Shown: positions 6,691 to 15,267 of the stretch, piece after piece
Numbering within the stretch: the stretch's first letter is position 1
Layout: each line of letters opens with the position of its first letter
IMG/VR virus record: IMGVR_UViG_3300037071_002407
Span: 1-31,696 of that record
Reading direction: 5' to 3' (one strand)
From: a virus
DNA length: 31,696 nucleotides
Notes under the pieces: model-generated
What the model was told of the DNA's origin: nothing
Databases searched by the model: none
Seen by the model: the letters and a program-made list of their open reading frames with translations, nothing else
Translations under genes and position numbers: made by a program

Positions 6691-7887
6691 ATGGTCGAAA
6701 ACGTTAATTCCGCTTTATTAGCGAATAAACAAAAACGTGACGCCGATTCAGCACCTGTTACCCCTCCGGCGACCGTTGCTCCCGTCGTTACCCCAACAAC
6801 GCAATCAATTCCGGTTCCCGCGCCTGCGGTCGCCGCGCCGGTTGTAGAGAAGCCATCCGAGGCAGTGCCCGAAACAACTTCAAAGCAACCCGACGCCGCC
6901 AAAGAGTCAGCGAAACCGGAAACCACCCCGGCGACCCAAACCCCTCCGCTTGAAGAAGTGGAAGAGTACAAATGGGACGCCGATATACCTGACGAAACAG
7001 TCACCCCGGCAGAAGCACAAAGCCCTGCTCAAATCGACATTAAGAAAATAGGCAGTGCCTTAAATCTGGATGTTAAAGACGAGCAAGAATTTGTAACAAC
7101 TGTTTCACAAAAGTTGACGAAGCTCAAAGAGTTGGAAGCAATAGACACGCTTCCTGAATCACTGAAGCTCGCAATCGATGTGGCGAAAAAAGGGGGGGAT
7201 TGGTTAGCACTAACAGGAGCCGTCGCATTTGATGCGAACGCCCTACTGCCCGAAGAGTTGTTTGACAGACAGTTCGAGCGCGAAAACCTTCATTTGTTTA
7301 AAAATCCAGATGGGTCTATAAACATCGAAGCCTACGACGCAGAACTTGCAAGCGTTTCTCCCGCTCTTAAAAAGATGCACGGGAACATGATTAAGCAACA
7401 GATCGTTGCGCGTCAACAACAACAGAAGAACGAAATTTTGGCTCGAACAGCCGCACAGCAAGAACGCTTCCAAAAAGGTTTGAGCGATGCCGCGCAAGAG
7501 TTATCGAAGACTCTCCCCAAGGAGAAGTTTGGTATTTCTATCGAGCCAAAACACTCAGCTTATCTCTACAAGGGGGTGGCTGATGGAACGTTGATCAAGA
7601 AGCACCTCGGCAACATTGATGCTGCCGCGCTTGCTCAGATGGACCCGAAGAGGTTGATGGCCACCGTGGCGATCGCAGAATTGGGAGAAAAGATCAGCGA
7701 GTTCAATAAGAAGCAGGGAATCGCAGAGGGCAAAAAACAACTGTTGAAAGTAGCAACAAACCCGCAGGTACAATCACCTTCATACGCTCCTCGTCCGAAC
7801 GACCCCGGTGAACCGGCACCTGTGCCCACATCAGCCGAACGTCTAGCCGGAATGCAAGAGCGACAGAAGCCGAAAAACTCATTGTAA
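6691..7887 (+). CDS. Probable capsid scaffolding protein (398 aa)
   Basis: It sits between portal and major capsid genes, the standard place for the scaffold that guides prohead assembly and is later removed. Residues ~20-115 are Pro/Ala/Thr/Val-rich and low-complexity, then acidic (PPLEEVEEYKWDADIPDE). Residues ~125-360 look almost entirely helical and Gln/Lys/Glu/Ala-rich (IVARQQQQKNEILARTAAQQ). The C-terminus is Pro-rich with a basic end (QERQKPKNSL), similar in kind to scaffold tails that touch the capsid protein. No protease motif was seen. The call rests on position and composition. Confidence 0.7.
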   Translation: MVENVNSALLANKQKRDADSAPVTPPATVAPVVTPTTQSIPVPAPAVAAPVVEKPSEAVPETTSKQPDAAKESAKPETTPATQTPPLEEVEEYKWDADIPDETVTPAEAQSPAQIDIKKIGSALNLDVKDEQEFVTTVSQKLTKLKELEAIDTLPESLKLAIDVAKKGGDWLALTGAVAFDANALLPEELFDRQFERENLHLFKNPDGSINIEAYDAELASVSPALKKMHGNMIKQQIVARQQQQKNEILARTAAQQERFQKGLSDAAQELSKTLPKEKFGISIEPKHSAYLYKGVADGTLIKKHLGNIDAAALAQMDPKRLMATVAIAELGEKISEFNKKQGIAEGKKQLLKVATNPQVQSPSYAPRPNDPGEPAPVPTSAERLAGMQERQKPKNSL

Positions 7888-7918
7888 GATTTTCAACAAC
7901 CAACAACAAAAATACTAA

Positions 7919-9262
7919 ATGGCATTAATTCCCGGCACCAACGTGCCTACCACCGTAAGTGGTACTGGCACGCAAGCCCGCTCCGAAGTCCTTTCTGGCC
8001 ACATTCACAACGCTGGTCTTGAAGTTCCTCAAATCCTCGACGATCTCGTCGTAAAATTTCCGAATTATTGGTTTGCAAAAATGTTGGACGAAGTTCCCGG
8101 CGCGACTAGCGATGATCTTCATTCCGACAACTTCACTTGGGAGATTCTTGACAGAACACGTAAAGGTGCTACTGTTACAGCTATCGCCAACGGTACGACT
8201 GCTACCGCCACATTGACTCTTGATATTACCGCTGATGGAAGCGCCGACCTCGGTTACTTCTTGGTAGGTGATGAATTCCGTGTTGCCAACTCTGGTGAAA
8301 ACGGTCGTGTTACTGTTGTAAGCAACGCGGGTGGTTTCCAAACCATTCAGGTTGTTCGTTACGGCGGTGGCAACTGGTCCACCACGTTGATCAACACTAC
8401 TCATAAGATTGGTCACATTGGCACCGGTTTCGCAAGAGGCTCTTCTGCTTCTGGTGGATATCGTACATACCTGCCGACATCTGAGTACAACGTAACCACT
8501 ATCCACAGACGCGGTCTTAAGATCGAACGTGGTGTGATGGATCAAATTACGTGGGTCGACAAACAAGCTGGTTACTGGTACTACAAGCAAGAAGATATTG
8601 AACAGAAAGAATTCTTCCGTGACTTCCACGCCAAGCTTCTTTTTGGTAAGCGCTTCCTGACTAAGACCGGGGTTCAACAGAACCGTGGTTTGATGGAGTA
8701 CGCTGAAAACTCTGGTAACCTCGTAGGTTTCTCTTCGGCTGTTGGTGTCCAAGAATCCGACTGGATTTCTACGGCAGAATCGCTGATCACTCAGCAAGGT
8801 TCTGATGATCTCGTGGTCCTCATGGGACACAGGATATTCCTGCAAAATCAAACAGCTTTGGGAGATCGTTATCGGTCAATCCCGAACAGCGAAAAACCCG
8901 CACAACTTGCCGGTCTGAACTTCTCGTCTTACGAGATTGGAAATAAGAAGTTCCACTTTAAGTACTTCGATATGTTCTCCGATGAGGCAATCGTTCCTTC
9001 GGTAACTCCGAGTTCGACAGCCAAAGACTTCAAGAACGTAGCACTTGTGCTTGATTTGGGAATGGCAACGCCTTCTCAGCGCAATGTTCAGGTGAAATAC
9101 CGCAACGGTGCGAAGTTCATCCAAAAACTTATCCCCGGTATGGTGGGCACTGGCGCGGAAGCGTCTAACGCTTACGACGGTGTAGGTGGAGAACTCTTGT
9201 GTGAATTCACGAACGCTGTTCTTTTGTCCAACAGGCTCGCTCTGGTTTACGCAACGTCGTAA
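7919..9262 (+). CDS. Major capsid protein (447 aa)
   Basis: It follows the scaffold-like gene and has the size and character expected of an HK97-fold capsid protein of crAss-like or related phages. There is an N-terminal arm (ALIPGTNVPTTVSGTGTQAR), a helix-rich region around residues 25-55, an inserted beta-rich Gly/Thr/Val region at ~80-165, then Trp/Tyr/Phe-rich core segments (YWYYKQEDIEQKEFFRDF) and a compact C-terminus. The start lies in an A/C-rich unstructured leader (CAACAACCAACAACAAAAAT) without Shine-Dalgarno. A strong terminator follows 13 nt after the stop. A long antisense ORF over its first two thirds is rejected as a shadow. Assignment is from context and architecture rather than a signature motif. 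Confidence 0.8.
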   Translation: MALIPGTNVPTTVSGTGTQARSEVLSGHIHNAGLEVPQILDDLVVKFPNYWFAKMLDEVPGATSDDLHSDNFTWEILDRTRKGATVTAIANGTTATATLTLDITADGSADLGYFLVGDEFRVANSGENGRVTVVSNAGGFQTIQVVRYGGGNWSTTLINTTHKIGHIGTGFARGSSASGGYRTYLPTSEYNVTTIHRRGLKIERGVMDQITWVDKQAGYWYYKQEDIEQKEFFRDFHAKLLFGKRFLTKTGVQQNRGLMEYAENSGNLVGFSSAVGVQESDWISTAESLITQQGSDDLVVLMGHRIFLQNQTALGDRYRSIPNSEKPAQLAGLNFSSYEIGNKKFHFKYFDMFSDEAIVPSVTPSSTAKDFKNVALVLDLGMATPSQRNVQVKYRNGAKFIQKLIPGMVGTGAEASNAYDGVGGELLCEFTNAVLLSNRLALVYATS

Positions 9263-9275
9263 TAAAATATTACCC

Positions 9276-9313
9276 AAGATAGAAGGGTTTGAATACTCTT
9301 CTATCTTCTTTTT
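9276..9313 (+). terminator. Rho-independent terminator after the capsid gene
   Basis: AAGATAGAAG (9276-9285) pairs perfectly with CTTCTATCTT (9298-9307), a 10-bp stem with a 12-nt loop, followed by C and five T residues. It probably limits read-through so that capsid mRNA exceeds downstream mRNA. Confidence 0.85.
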
Positions 9314-9333
9314 AACTTTACAAACCATTTAAA

Positions 9334-10143
9334 ATGTCATCTAAGAAAAACAAGACCATCGAACAAAATCAGTTCGTTATTACTGGTCCATTTGTCGATA
9401 CAATTTTCAGAGGCGGCTCTTATGCCATCTCATTGGGCTACACCGATCACGCAGGTGTTATCAAAGATCAACAATACCCTCAAGGACAGAAAGGTCGTTA
9501 CGTCGAGTACGTCCAAAACAAGGACGAGAAAGGTCGCGACAGAGCAAAACGTTATCGCTTCGATCAATCATTGGGTCGCTTGCTGACAAGACCATCCGAC
9601 ACAGATATCTACGGCAAATCCCAATATGCGTTCCTCAAGAATCACCCTGAGTGTGAAGGTTCCCCTAATGGAAACTACGAGAAAGATGATGCTGGCAAAG
9701 ATGTTCAAACAGGTATAACCTTTCGAGAACTTAACGCAGCAGCAGACGCTGCAATTGCATTGAAGGCGGACACTCAGCGGATTAAAGCGGAAGTCAACGC
9801 TCTCGCTCTTGACGATCAAACGCTCGAAGAAATTGCGGCCCTTGGTCCTAACTACTTCGGTGAAGTCGACGATATGATGAGGTTGAAGGTGGTTGAATTT
9901 GCAAGGAGATTTCCGGGTCAGTTCACTGATATTTTTAACGAAGCCGACAGAGGCATCCGTGCGATAATTCGCAAAGCGGTAAAAGAAGGAATCTTTTCCG
10001 AGCAACAGTCAGGCGTTATCAAGTGGGAGACCACAACGATTGGCTCAAGCGAAGATGATGCGGTGGTAACACTACGTAAGGACAAGGATATGGTGAAGGC
10101 TCTTCAAGACAAATTGGGGCTGAACGTGACCAAGTCCAAATAA
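9334..10143 (+). CDS. Head-associated protein of unknown function (269 aa)
   Basis: Not recognised at family level. It lies between the capsid terminator and another terminator, so it is likely a virion or assembly protein. Residues 1-100 are beta-like and rich in charged and aromatic residues (QFVITGPFVDTIFRGGSYAI; then many KGRY/KGRD/KRYR basic turns). Residues ~125-200 are helical (AAADAAIALKADTQRIKAEV), and the C-terminal half keeps a helix-rich pattern ending in a basic tail. No membrane segment or enzyme motif is seen. A head-completion, minor capsid or auxiliary role is an inference from position. It starts in an AT-rich leader (CATTTAAAATG). Confidence 0.6.
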   Translation: MSSKKNKTIEQNQFVITGPFVDTIFRGGSYAISLGYTDHAGVIKDQQYPQGQKGRYVEYVQNKDEKGRDRAKRYRFDQSLGRLLTRPSDTDIYGKSQYAFLKNHPECEGSPNGNYEKDDAGKDVQTGITFRELNAAADAAIALKADTQRIKAEVNALALDDQTLEEIAALGPNYFGEVDDMMRLKVVEFARRFPGQFTDIFNEADRGIRAIIRKAVKEGIFSEQQSGVIKWETTTIGSSEDDAVVTLRKDKDMVKALQDKLGLNVTKSK

Positions 10144-10180
10144 GGTTGTAAACTTTCAACATCAAGATATTCAAAAGAAG

Positions 10181-10214
10181 AGGATGTGTCACACTCAGTG
10201 GGCCGTCCTTTTTT
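10181..10214 (+). terminator. Probable rho-independent terminator
   Basis: AGGATG (10181-10186) pairs with CGTCCT (10204-10209, one G-U pair), and an inner CAC/GTG stem extends it across an internal loop. Six T residues end at 10214. It lies 38 nt after the preceding stop and just before the DUF5675-like gene. Confidence 0.65.
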
Positions 10215-10228
10215 AGTTTAAAGGCACA

Positions 10229-10669
10229 ATGGAATTACTTGTAAAAAGAAAATCAGAGTCTGATGAATGGACCATTGGTGAATTATACATCGACGGTAAA
10301 TTCGAATGCTACACATTAGAGGATCAGCATCAAGACAAAAAGGTGATGCACGAAACTCGAATCGGCGCTGGTCGACATGAAATAAAGCTTCGCACCGAAG
10401 GAACTCATCACGAGAAATATACCAAACGATTCCCCGGATTCCACAAAGGAATGTTGTGGTTACAAGACGTCGAAAATTTCCAGTGGATTTTAATTCATAT
10501 TGGAAACACAGATAGCGACACGTCTGGATGTATTTTGGTTGGTCAATCTTATGTAGATGGTATCTTATACGGGTCTACAGCGGCATACGCGATTCTCTAC
10601 AAGAAAGTAATTAAGGCGTTCGACAAAGGCGAGCGCGTCTTCATCACAATACTCGATCCTCATCCTTAA
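10229..10669 (+). CDS. DUF5675 / L,D-transpeptidase-like protein (146 aa)
   Basis: The protein matches the pattern of DUF5675 proteins found in phages and bacteria. It has an early beta strand with TLED at residues 29-32, an R-x-G-A-G-R-H turn at ~44-50, a GMLWLQDV strand at ~74-81, and a catalytic-looking HIGN...DTSGCILVG at 90-105. His90, Ser99, Gly100 and Cys101 mimic the H...SxGC signature of YkuD L,D-transpeptidases, which act on peptidoglycan stem peptides. A wall-modifying or lysis-related role is therefore plausible, but activity of this family is not established to my knowledge. It has no signal peptide. It shares one base with the next start (TAATG), placing it in the fibre operon. 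Confidence 0.7.
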   Translation: MELLVKRKSESDEWTIGELYIDGKFECYTLEDQHQDKKVMHETRIGAGRHEIKLRTEGTHHEKYTKRFPGFHKGMLWLQDVENFQWILIHIGNTDSDTSGCILVGQSYVDGILYGSTAAYAILYKKVIKAFDKGERVFITILDPHP

Positions 10670-11361
10670 TGGCAAATACACTCTCATTCACCGTTGACTC
10701 AATCACATCCGACAGAACAGAAGGTGTTCTTTTGGACGGCACAACATATTCCAGCCCGGTGAGAACCGGTGTTGGTGTTTTCGTTTCTGGACGAAAAATG
10801 TTATATAACTCCTCCGTGGAGTCCACCCTTACCATTGTAGGTGATGACAATGATCCCGAGACCGATTCTCAATGGACATTTAATATACCCAAAGACGGTT
10901 GGTTCCGGTTCTTAATAGTGTCTGTTCCCGACTTCAACGCGGCGTCAACATACGCAATTTATGATGCTGTCTTTGATCCAGCAACCAATAAGGTTTATCG
11001 ATCGAAGCAGAATACAAACACAACAGACACGCTCACCGATACGGCTTGGTGGGAAGAAATTACCGATCCCGGATCGCTCGCTTCCAACGAAGGTGAAGCT
11101 AATGAGAGCGCGAACATCGACTCGTTGACTTATGAACCGGGTATTTTCCCGAACAGTGAATATGGTTTTGCAAATCAAATAGCAGACGCTTCTGAAAAAT
11201 ATTTGACGTCCTTCAGTATCCCCGACGAAGACCTTGAGACCTACAGCACACTGGCTGTGTTGGTAGATGGTGAGTATGTTCATTCAGACAGAAGTCAGAT
11301 GAGTCAGGCAGAACGCATTGCTCGTCGGTTAGAATCTTTATTTGAAAGCTTAGCCGCATAA
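10669..11361 (+). CDS. Fibre-associated protein with carbohydrate-binding-like module (230 aa)
   Basis: Not assigned to a family. Residues 1-85 are beta-rich. Residues ~88-134 read like a small chitin/cellulose-binding-type module (CBM5/12 style): a STYAIYDAVF strand, a KVYRSK strand, an Asn/Thr-rich loop, then WWEEITDP with paired Trp. A related-looking pattern occurs at residues ~73-120 of the 19898 gene product. The C-terminal third is helical (QMSQAERIARRLESLFESLA) and may form an assembly stalk. Its start overlaps the stop of the DUF5675-like gene, and its stop overlaps the next start (TAATG). A structural role in head or tail fibres is likely, the exact position unknown. Confidence 0.6.
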   Translation: MANTLSFTVDSITSDRTEGVLLDGTTYSSPVRTGVGVFVSGRKMLYNSSVESTLTIVGDDNDPETDSQWTFNIPKDGWFRFLIVSVPDFNAASTYAIYDAVFDPATNKVYRSKQNTNTTDTLTDTAWWEEITDPGSLASNEGEANESANIDSLTYEPGIFPNSEYGFANQIADASEKYLTSFSIPDEDLETYSTLAVLVDGEYVHSDRSQMSQAERIARRLESLFESLAA

Positions 11362-12014
11362 TGATAGTAGGAGCTAAACCATCCGTAAACGAAGAAGTAA
11401 TCAGATATCAAGCCCGAACAAAGCTTGCTACTCTGGCCACCGATATCGCGGCTGCTCGGAAGCTGATCAGCCCGGAGACAGAGAAGAAACGCAAGAAAGC
11501 GAAGATGATTCGCCTGTGGTTGAAGGCTCTTGACTACAAGGCTTACCTCAGTCGTGAACAAAGAGAGAAGATTTGGTACGCGTTAATTGATATCGCGGAG
11601 ATAAATGATTTTCCCATAGCGCCTCTTCTTGAGCAACGAGATCTACCCAACATCATCACGGGTGGTGGAACGGGACCTGCGGGAGCAGACGGGCAAGACG
11701 CCGGAACAACATTCAATAACTCAGACGTGGACACACCTTCAGAAATCGTCGACAGCTTTGCAACAAGTCTGGCGAACGGTTGCCGATGGGAATATACAAT
11801 CATCGACAGCACAGGACTTCTTTTGAGAAAAGGTAGTCTTATGGCCGGGTGGACTAGCGGAGGTACTATCGAGTTCGGAGGAGAGGTCACGGTCGAAATA
11901 GGAGATACGTCAGCAATTGTTTTGTCGGCGCAGATCACATCGGGCAGTGTTGAACTCAAAGCAACGGTGGCCTCGAACAACTGGATAGTGAAAGGTAAAA
12001 GATACCTCGATTAA
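11361..12014 (+). CDS. Fibre-type structural protein with short collagen-like hinge (217 aa)
   Basis: Three parts are visible. Residues 1-90 are helical and very basic (ETEKKRKKAKMIRLWLKALD), suggesting attachment to another virion protein. Residues ~101-115 form a short Gly-rich, collagen-like hinge (GGGTGPAGADGQDAG), a common trimer linker in phage fibres. Residues ~125-217 form a beta-rich globular domain with alternating hydrophobics (GTIEFGGEVTVEIGDTSAIV). Adjacent genes and the TAATG junction link it to the 10669 product. It could be a head fibre or a tail fibre adaptor. It was not recognised by name. Confidence 0.6.
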   Translation: MIVGAKPSVNEEVIRYQARTKLATLATDIAAARKLISPETEKKRKKAKMIRLWLKALDYKAYLSREQREKIWYALIDIAEINDFPIAPLLEQRDLPNIITGGGTGPAGADGQDAGTTFNNSDVDTPSEIVDSFATSLANGCRWEYTIIDSTGLLLRKGSLMAGWTSGGTIEFGGEVTVEIGDTSAIVLSAQITSGSVELKATVASNNWIVKGKRYLD

Positions 12015-12017
12015 AAA

Positions 12018-14192
12018 ATGGCAAAAGAGACAATATTATATGGCGAGGTAAAGTTTCGGGAGCGATCTATCTCTCAGGACTTAACGGCTCGGTTGATAGG
12101 GGTTGACAGCAATGGAAATCTTGTTGACCGTCCGGCGATCGATACCACAACCTTCATCACCACCTCCCTCGCCAGCGGCAGAGTATGGATTGGTAGTGCT
12201 GGTGGCGCGGCCACGGCTGTCGATACGGCTTCTGTTGGTGATATTCTTGCAAGCTCGGTAGGTGGCCTCACCATAAAAGCTGGCACGATTGTTGACGCAG
12301 ATATTAGTGGGTCTGCTGCTATTGCTAAAACAAAGCTTGCTCTCGCAGGCACGATCGTTAACGCCGATATTAACGCCGCCGCCGCGATCGCTTACTCTAA
12401 ACTCAATCTCGCGCTCGGGATTGTCAACGCTGACATCAGCGCCACAGCAGCTATTGTCAGAACGAAGATAGCCTCCGGTACAGCCTACAGACTTGTCGCC
12501 AACGATGGCACAGGTGTGATGTCTGAGAACGCCGCGATAACAGCTAGTCGTGCCGTGGCCTCTGACGCTAACGGCCAGCTAGTAGCTTCAGCAACCACAG
12601 CCACACAGCTTGGTTACTCAAGCACCCTGACGGGAGACATACAAACACAACTCGATAATGAGGTTGCCACAAAGACAGTAAAAGCTATTGTCAAAGCGCC
12701 CACAGTTGCTGAGCACGGATATGCTATTACATGGGATAACGCAGCCGGTCAATGGGACCTTACTGATCCTGTAACACAAGGGATTCCTGTGGGGGGTAAC
12801 ACTGGTCAGGTTCTTGCTAAGGTGGATGGTAGTGATTGGAATGTTGCGTGGGTAGATGTGTCAACTACACTGTCTGCTCCCGGTATTGACACACAAGTCA
12901 TATTCAACGACGGGGGTGTCGCAGGGACAGATGTAAACTTTGTTTTCGACAAAGCTCTTGATGCTTTAAGTATAGCAGGAGTAAGAATTAAAGGCGGTGG
13001 CGCTGGTAACACCTTTGTTGGAGCGAGTTCGGGATTGCCGGGGGCGAGCGGAATAAACAATACCGCTTTTGGCTCTAATACGCTCATAGCTCTCACAAGC
13101 GGGTCAGCCAACACTGTGATTGGAATGCAGGCGGGTCTTGACTTGACCACTGCAACAGGAACCGTTTTGATCGGATATACGGCGGGCAGCAATATTACAA
13201 GCGGTGATTACAATGTTGCTATCGGTTATCAAGCGTTACTAACAGCAACAACCGGTTCGGAAAACATAGCAATCGGTCGTCTTGCAGGGACAGACCTTAC
13301 TGTTGGTAATTTTAACATAATGATCGGTCTGAACGCTGGTGGAAACATTATCGGGGGGGCCGACAACGTGTTGATTGGTAGGCAGGCTGGCGACGGTATT
13401 ACATCGGGTTCTGACAACGTTTTTTTGGGTCTTAGTATGGCTCGAAACGTTACAACGGGTATCAAAAACGTTGCTATTGGTTATGCAATTGATCTCCCTT
13501 CAGCAACAGCAAACGGTCAGTTATCAATACAGAATGCTATTTTTGGTACGGGCAATATAGAAGGTGGCACTAATATTTCAACAGGCAATATTGGACTTTA
13601 TGTAGCGGCGCCAAGCGCACGACTTCACCTTCCAGCAGGCACAGCAACAGCAGGCACAGCGCCTCTCAAACTCACAACGGGTACCGCACTAGGAACACCG
13701 GAGAATGGAGCGATCGAATATCACAATACTCGTTTATATTTTACTCGTAATTCGGAGCGTCATGAAATTCAAACACTACTTACAGTAGAGTATCAGATTC
13801 TTAACGCCGAGTTGCAGACAATCTTTGCAACACCCAAAGTTTTAATACCGGCGCCCGGTTCGGGAAAACAAATCATTGTTCATAGTATATATGTACAACA
13901 AAAAACAAATACCACAGATTATCCTACAAACGCGGAAGGAGGAACGTGGACAATAGTGGTTGTCGGAGCAGCAGCAACAACTACGATCAATAGCCCCTCA
14001 ACTTTAAGAATAGGAGCCAGTTTCCCCGATCATTGGACTTATTACACGCGAATTACCACGTTTAGTAACAATTTCACGGACAATTATGAAAACGGACGTG
14101 TAGAATTACGCACATCAACATTGGTTACGGGCGCGGGAGACACGCAGATGAATATAAAACTTGTATATGAAATTGTCAATCTTGGTTTCTAA
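12018..14192 (+). CDS. Tail or head fibre with two repeat regions (724 aa)
   Basis: A large, repeat-built fibre protein. Residues ~88-154 hold three ~22-residue repeats of the type 'GTIV-ADI-AAAI-KTKL'. Residues ~330-490 hold about seven repeats of the type 'G-AG--ITSGSDNV-IG--A', like the beta-roll head repeats of YadA-type trimeric adhesins. Residues ~547-576 carry a familiar fibre tract, APLKLTTGTALGTPENGAIE followed by LYFT, seen at the base of many phage fibres. The C-terminal ~130 residues form a separate domain and may bind the receptor or cap the trimer. The gene starts 3 nt after the preceding stop in an AAAAAATGG context. Trimeric fibre function is likely; virion location is not known. 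Confidence 0.75.
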   Translation: MAKETILYGEVKFRERSISQDLTARLIGVDSNGNLVDRPAIDTTTFITTSLASGRVWIGSAGGAATAVDTASVGDILASSVGGLTIKAGTIVDADISGSAAIAKTKLALAGTIVNADINAAAAIAYSKLNLALGIVNADISATAAIVRTKIASGTAYRLVANDGTGVMSENAAITASRAVASDANGQLVASATTATQLGYSSTLTGDIQTQLDNEVATKTVKAIVKAPTVAEHGYAITWDNAAGQWDLTDPVTQGIPVGGNTGQVLAKVDGSDWNVAWVDVSTTLSAPGIDTQVIFNDGGVAGTDVNFVFDKALDALSIAGVRIKGGGAGNTFVGASSGLPGASGINNTAFGSNTLIALTSGSANTVIGMQAGLDLTTATGTVLIGYTAGSNITSGDYNVAIGYQALLTATTGSENIAIGRLAGTDLTVGNFNIMIGLNAGGNIIGGADNVLIGRQAGDGITSGSDNVFLGLSMARNVTTGIKNVAIGYAIDLPSATANGQLSIQNAIFGTGNIEGGTNISTGNIGLYVAAPSARLHLPAGTATAGTAPLKLTTGTALGTPENGAIEYHNTRLYFTRNSERHEIQTLLTVEYQILNAELQTIFATPKVLIPAPGSGKQIIVHSIYVQQKTNTTDYPTNAEGGTWTIVVVGAAATTTINSPSTLRIGASFPDHWTYYTRITTFSNNFTDNYENGRVELRTSTLVTGAGDTQMNIKLVYEIVNLGF
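12279..12479 (+). repeat. Three tandem ~22-codon repeats in the fibre gene
   Basis: Encodes three consecutive units beginning AGTIVDADIS, AGTIVNADIN and ALGIVNADIS, each continuing AAIA/V-KTK-type. The units are similar in protein and partly in DNA, indicating past duplication of a shaft segment. Confidence 0.75.
13005..13487 (+). repeat. YadA-head-like repeat block in the fibre gene
   Basis: Encodes about seven degenerate ~22-residue units with the core S/T-G-S/D-x-N-x-x-I-G-x-x-A-G. Examples are SGSANTVIGMQAG, SGDYNVAIGYQA and SGSDNVFLGLSMA. Such units form a left-handed beta-roll in trimeric adhesins. Confidence 0.75.
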
Positions 14193-14204
14193 ACTTTTAT
14201 AAGA

Positions 14205-14648
14205 ATGGCAAAAACCAACACGCTTGAGAACGAAATTCTCAAGCTCTTATTTCAGAACTCGCCGATGACGTTGGTGGGTGACGCGGCGGGACTTCTTGGC
14301 TCAGCGGCGGCTGGAAATTTATACGCCAGTTTGCACACAGCGGACCCCGGTGAAGCCGGACTACAAACCACGAGTGAAGCAGCGTACACGTCGTATGCGC
14401 GGGTGGCAATAGTGAGATCAGCGGTTGGTTGGACAGTAACAAATAATCTGCTGGAAAATGCGGCAACAATTACGTTCCCCATGTCGGGTAGTGGACCGGA
14501 AATAATAACACATATTGGTATCGGCACAGCCTCTTCTGGTGGCGCGGGAAAGCTCTTATACAAGGGCGCTCTTGTGACACCTTTAATTGTCAATATCGGC
14601 ATCATTCCAGAATTCCCCGCAGGAACCCTAGACCTAACAGAAGATTAA
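14205..14648 (+). CDS. Conserved phage structural protein (147 aa)
   Basis: The tract LYASLHTADPGEAGLQTTSE followed by AAYTSYARVAI (residues ~38-68) is one I recognise from many tailed phages, usually in small virion-associated or fibre-linked proteins near fibre genes. The remainder is beta-rich with Gly turns (THIGIGTASSGGAGKLLYKG), consistent with a jelly-roll-like or fibre-tip fold. Start ATGG follows an AAGA context 13 nt after the big fibre gene, and the stop is immediately followed by the next ATG. Exact place in the virion is unknown. Confidence 0.65.
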   Translation: MAKTNTLENEILKLLFQNSPMTLVGDAAGLLGSAAAGNLYASLHTADPGEAGLQTTSEAAYTSYARVAIVRSAVGWTVTNNLLENAATITFPMSGSGPEIITHIGIGTASSGGAGKLLYKGALVTPLIVNIGIIPEFPAGTLDLTED

Positions 14649-15266
14649 ATGAGCTTAGCAGGTGATTCTATAGATATAACACCCGGCACAGGTGCGGTGG
14701 TAGCCACTGAGACAGTTGCCGGGAAAGAGCATCAGGTGGTAATGATGGCACACGCTTCCGGCCACATTAAAGGAACGATCCCCACATACTATTATTGGTC
14801 AACGTTTGATGCAGGAGCATTGAACGAAGTCCTGATCGACATATTCAACGCCTCTGGTAGTGGTAAGATTCTAAAGATAAGAAAAATGTTCGTACACCAT
14901 AATCAGGCAACTGTGGTTGGTGTACCTTTTCTCTATGATGTAATCAAGACCACCGCTGTTGGTACGGGAGGAACAACAATTACCGGGCGACCCGTCGACA
15001 GCGCTAACGCAGCAATACCCGCACAAGTAACTTGCCGTCACGCCGCCACAGGTGGTGCAACAACAAGTTTCACTTATTTTGGTTTTGCTGTAGACACCGA
15101 GGAAACTCGTCCCGGAACATCTATCGCCCCAATGATAAACTGGATGCCAGAAGGAGAGGATGTACAGGAAATCGTGTTAAGAGAGGGGGAGGGGTTGAAG
15201 GTTGTTCAAACAACCAGCAGCACGGTGGGGGTAATGGCTTGTCTCCTCGTAGTAACAATGGAATAA
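14649..15266 (+). CDS. Probable virion protein, beta-rich (205 aa)
   Basis: Family not named. It is a beta-sandwich-looking protein with repeated Thr/Val/Gly strands, a central IFNASGSGKILKIRKMFVHH tract and a C-terminal LKVVQTTSSTVGVMACLLVV run. The 'ifNasGSGkilkirki' pattern resembles small phage decoration or fibre-associated proteins. It begins directly at the stop of the 14205 gene and is followed after 1 nt by the next gene, so this is one tightly packed accessory-structural cluster. It has no signal peptide, and its hydrophobic end looks like a strand rather than a membrane helix. Confidence 0.6.
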   Translation: MSLAGDSIDITPGTGAVVATETVAGKEHQVVMMAHASGHIKGTIPTYYYWSTFDAGALNEVLIDIFNASGSGKILKIRKMFVHHNQATVVGVPFLYDVIKTTAVGTGGTTITGRPVDSANAAIPAQVTCRHAATGGATTSFTYFGFAVDTEETRPGTSIAPMINWMPEGEDVQEIVLREGEGLKVVQTTSSTVGVMACLLVVTME

Positions 15267-15267
15267 A

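Noticed and set aside
7925-8851. A 308-codon antisense ORF across the capsid gene
   Set aside because: It lies entirely within the major capsid gene, has no plausible promoter, leader or motif, and its length is explained by codon bias of the sense gene.
12283-12300. CTGGCACGATTGTTGACG, sigma-54-like
   Set aside because: It is part of the tandem coding repeats of the fibre gene, the -12 element is TTGA, and no downstream hexamer is present.
12279-13487. Repeat blocks as a CRISPR or intergenic array
   Set aside because: They are in-frame codon repeats of a fibre protein, with no constant repeat and unique spacer layout.
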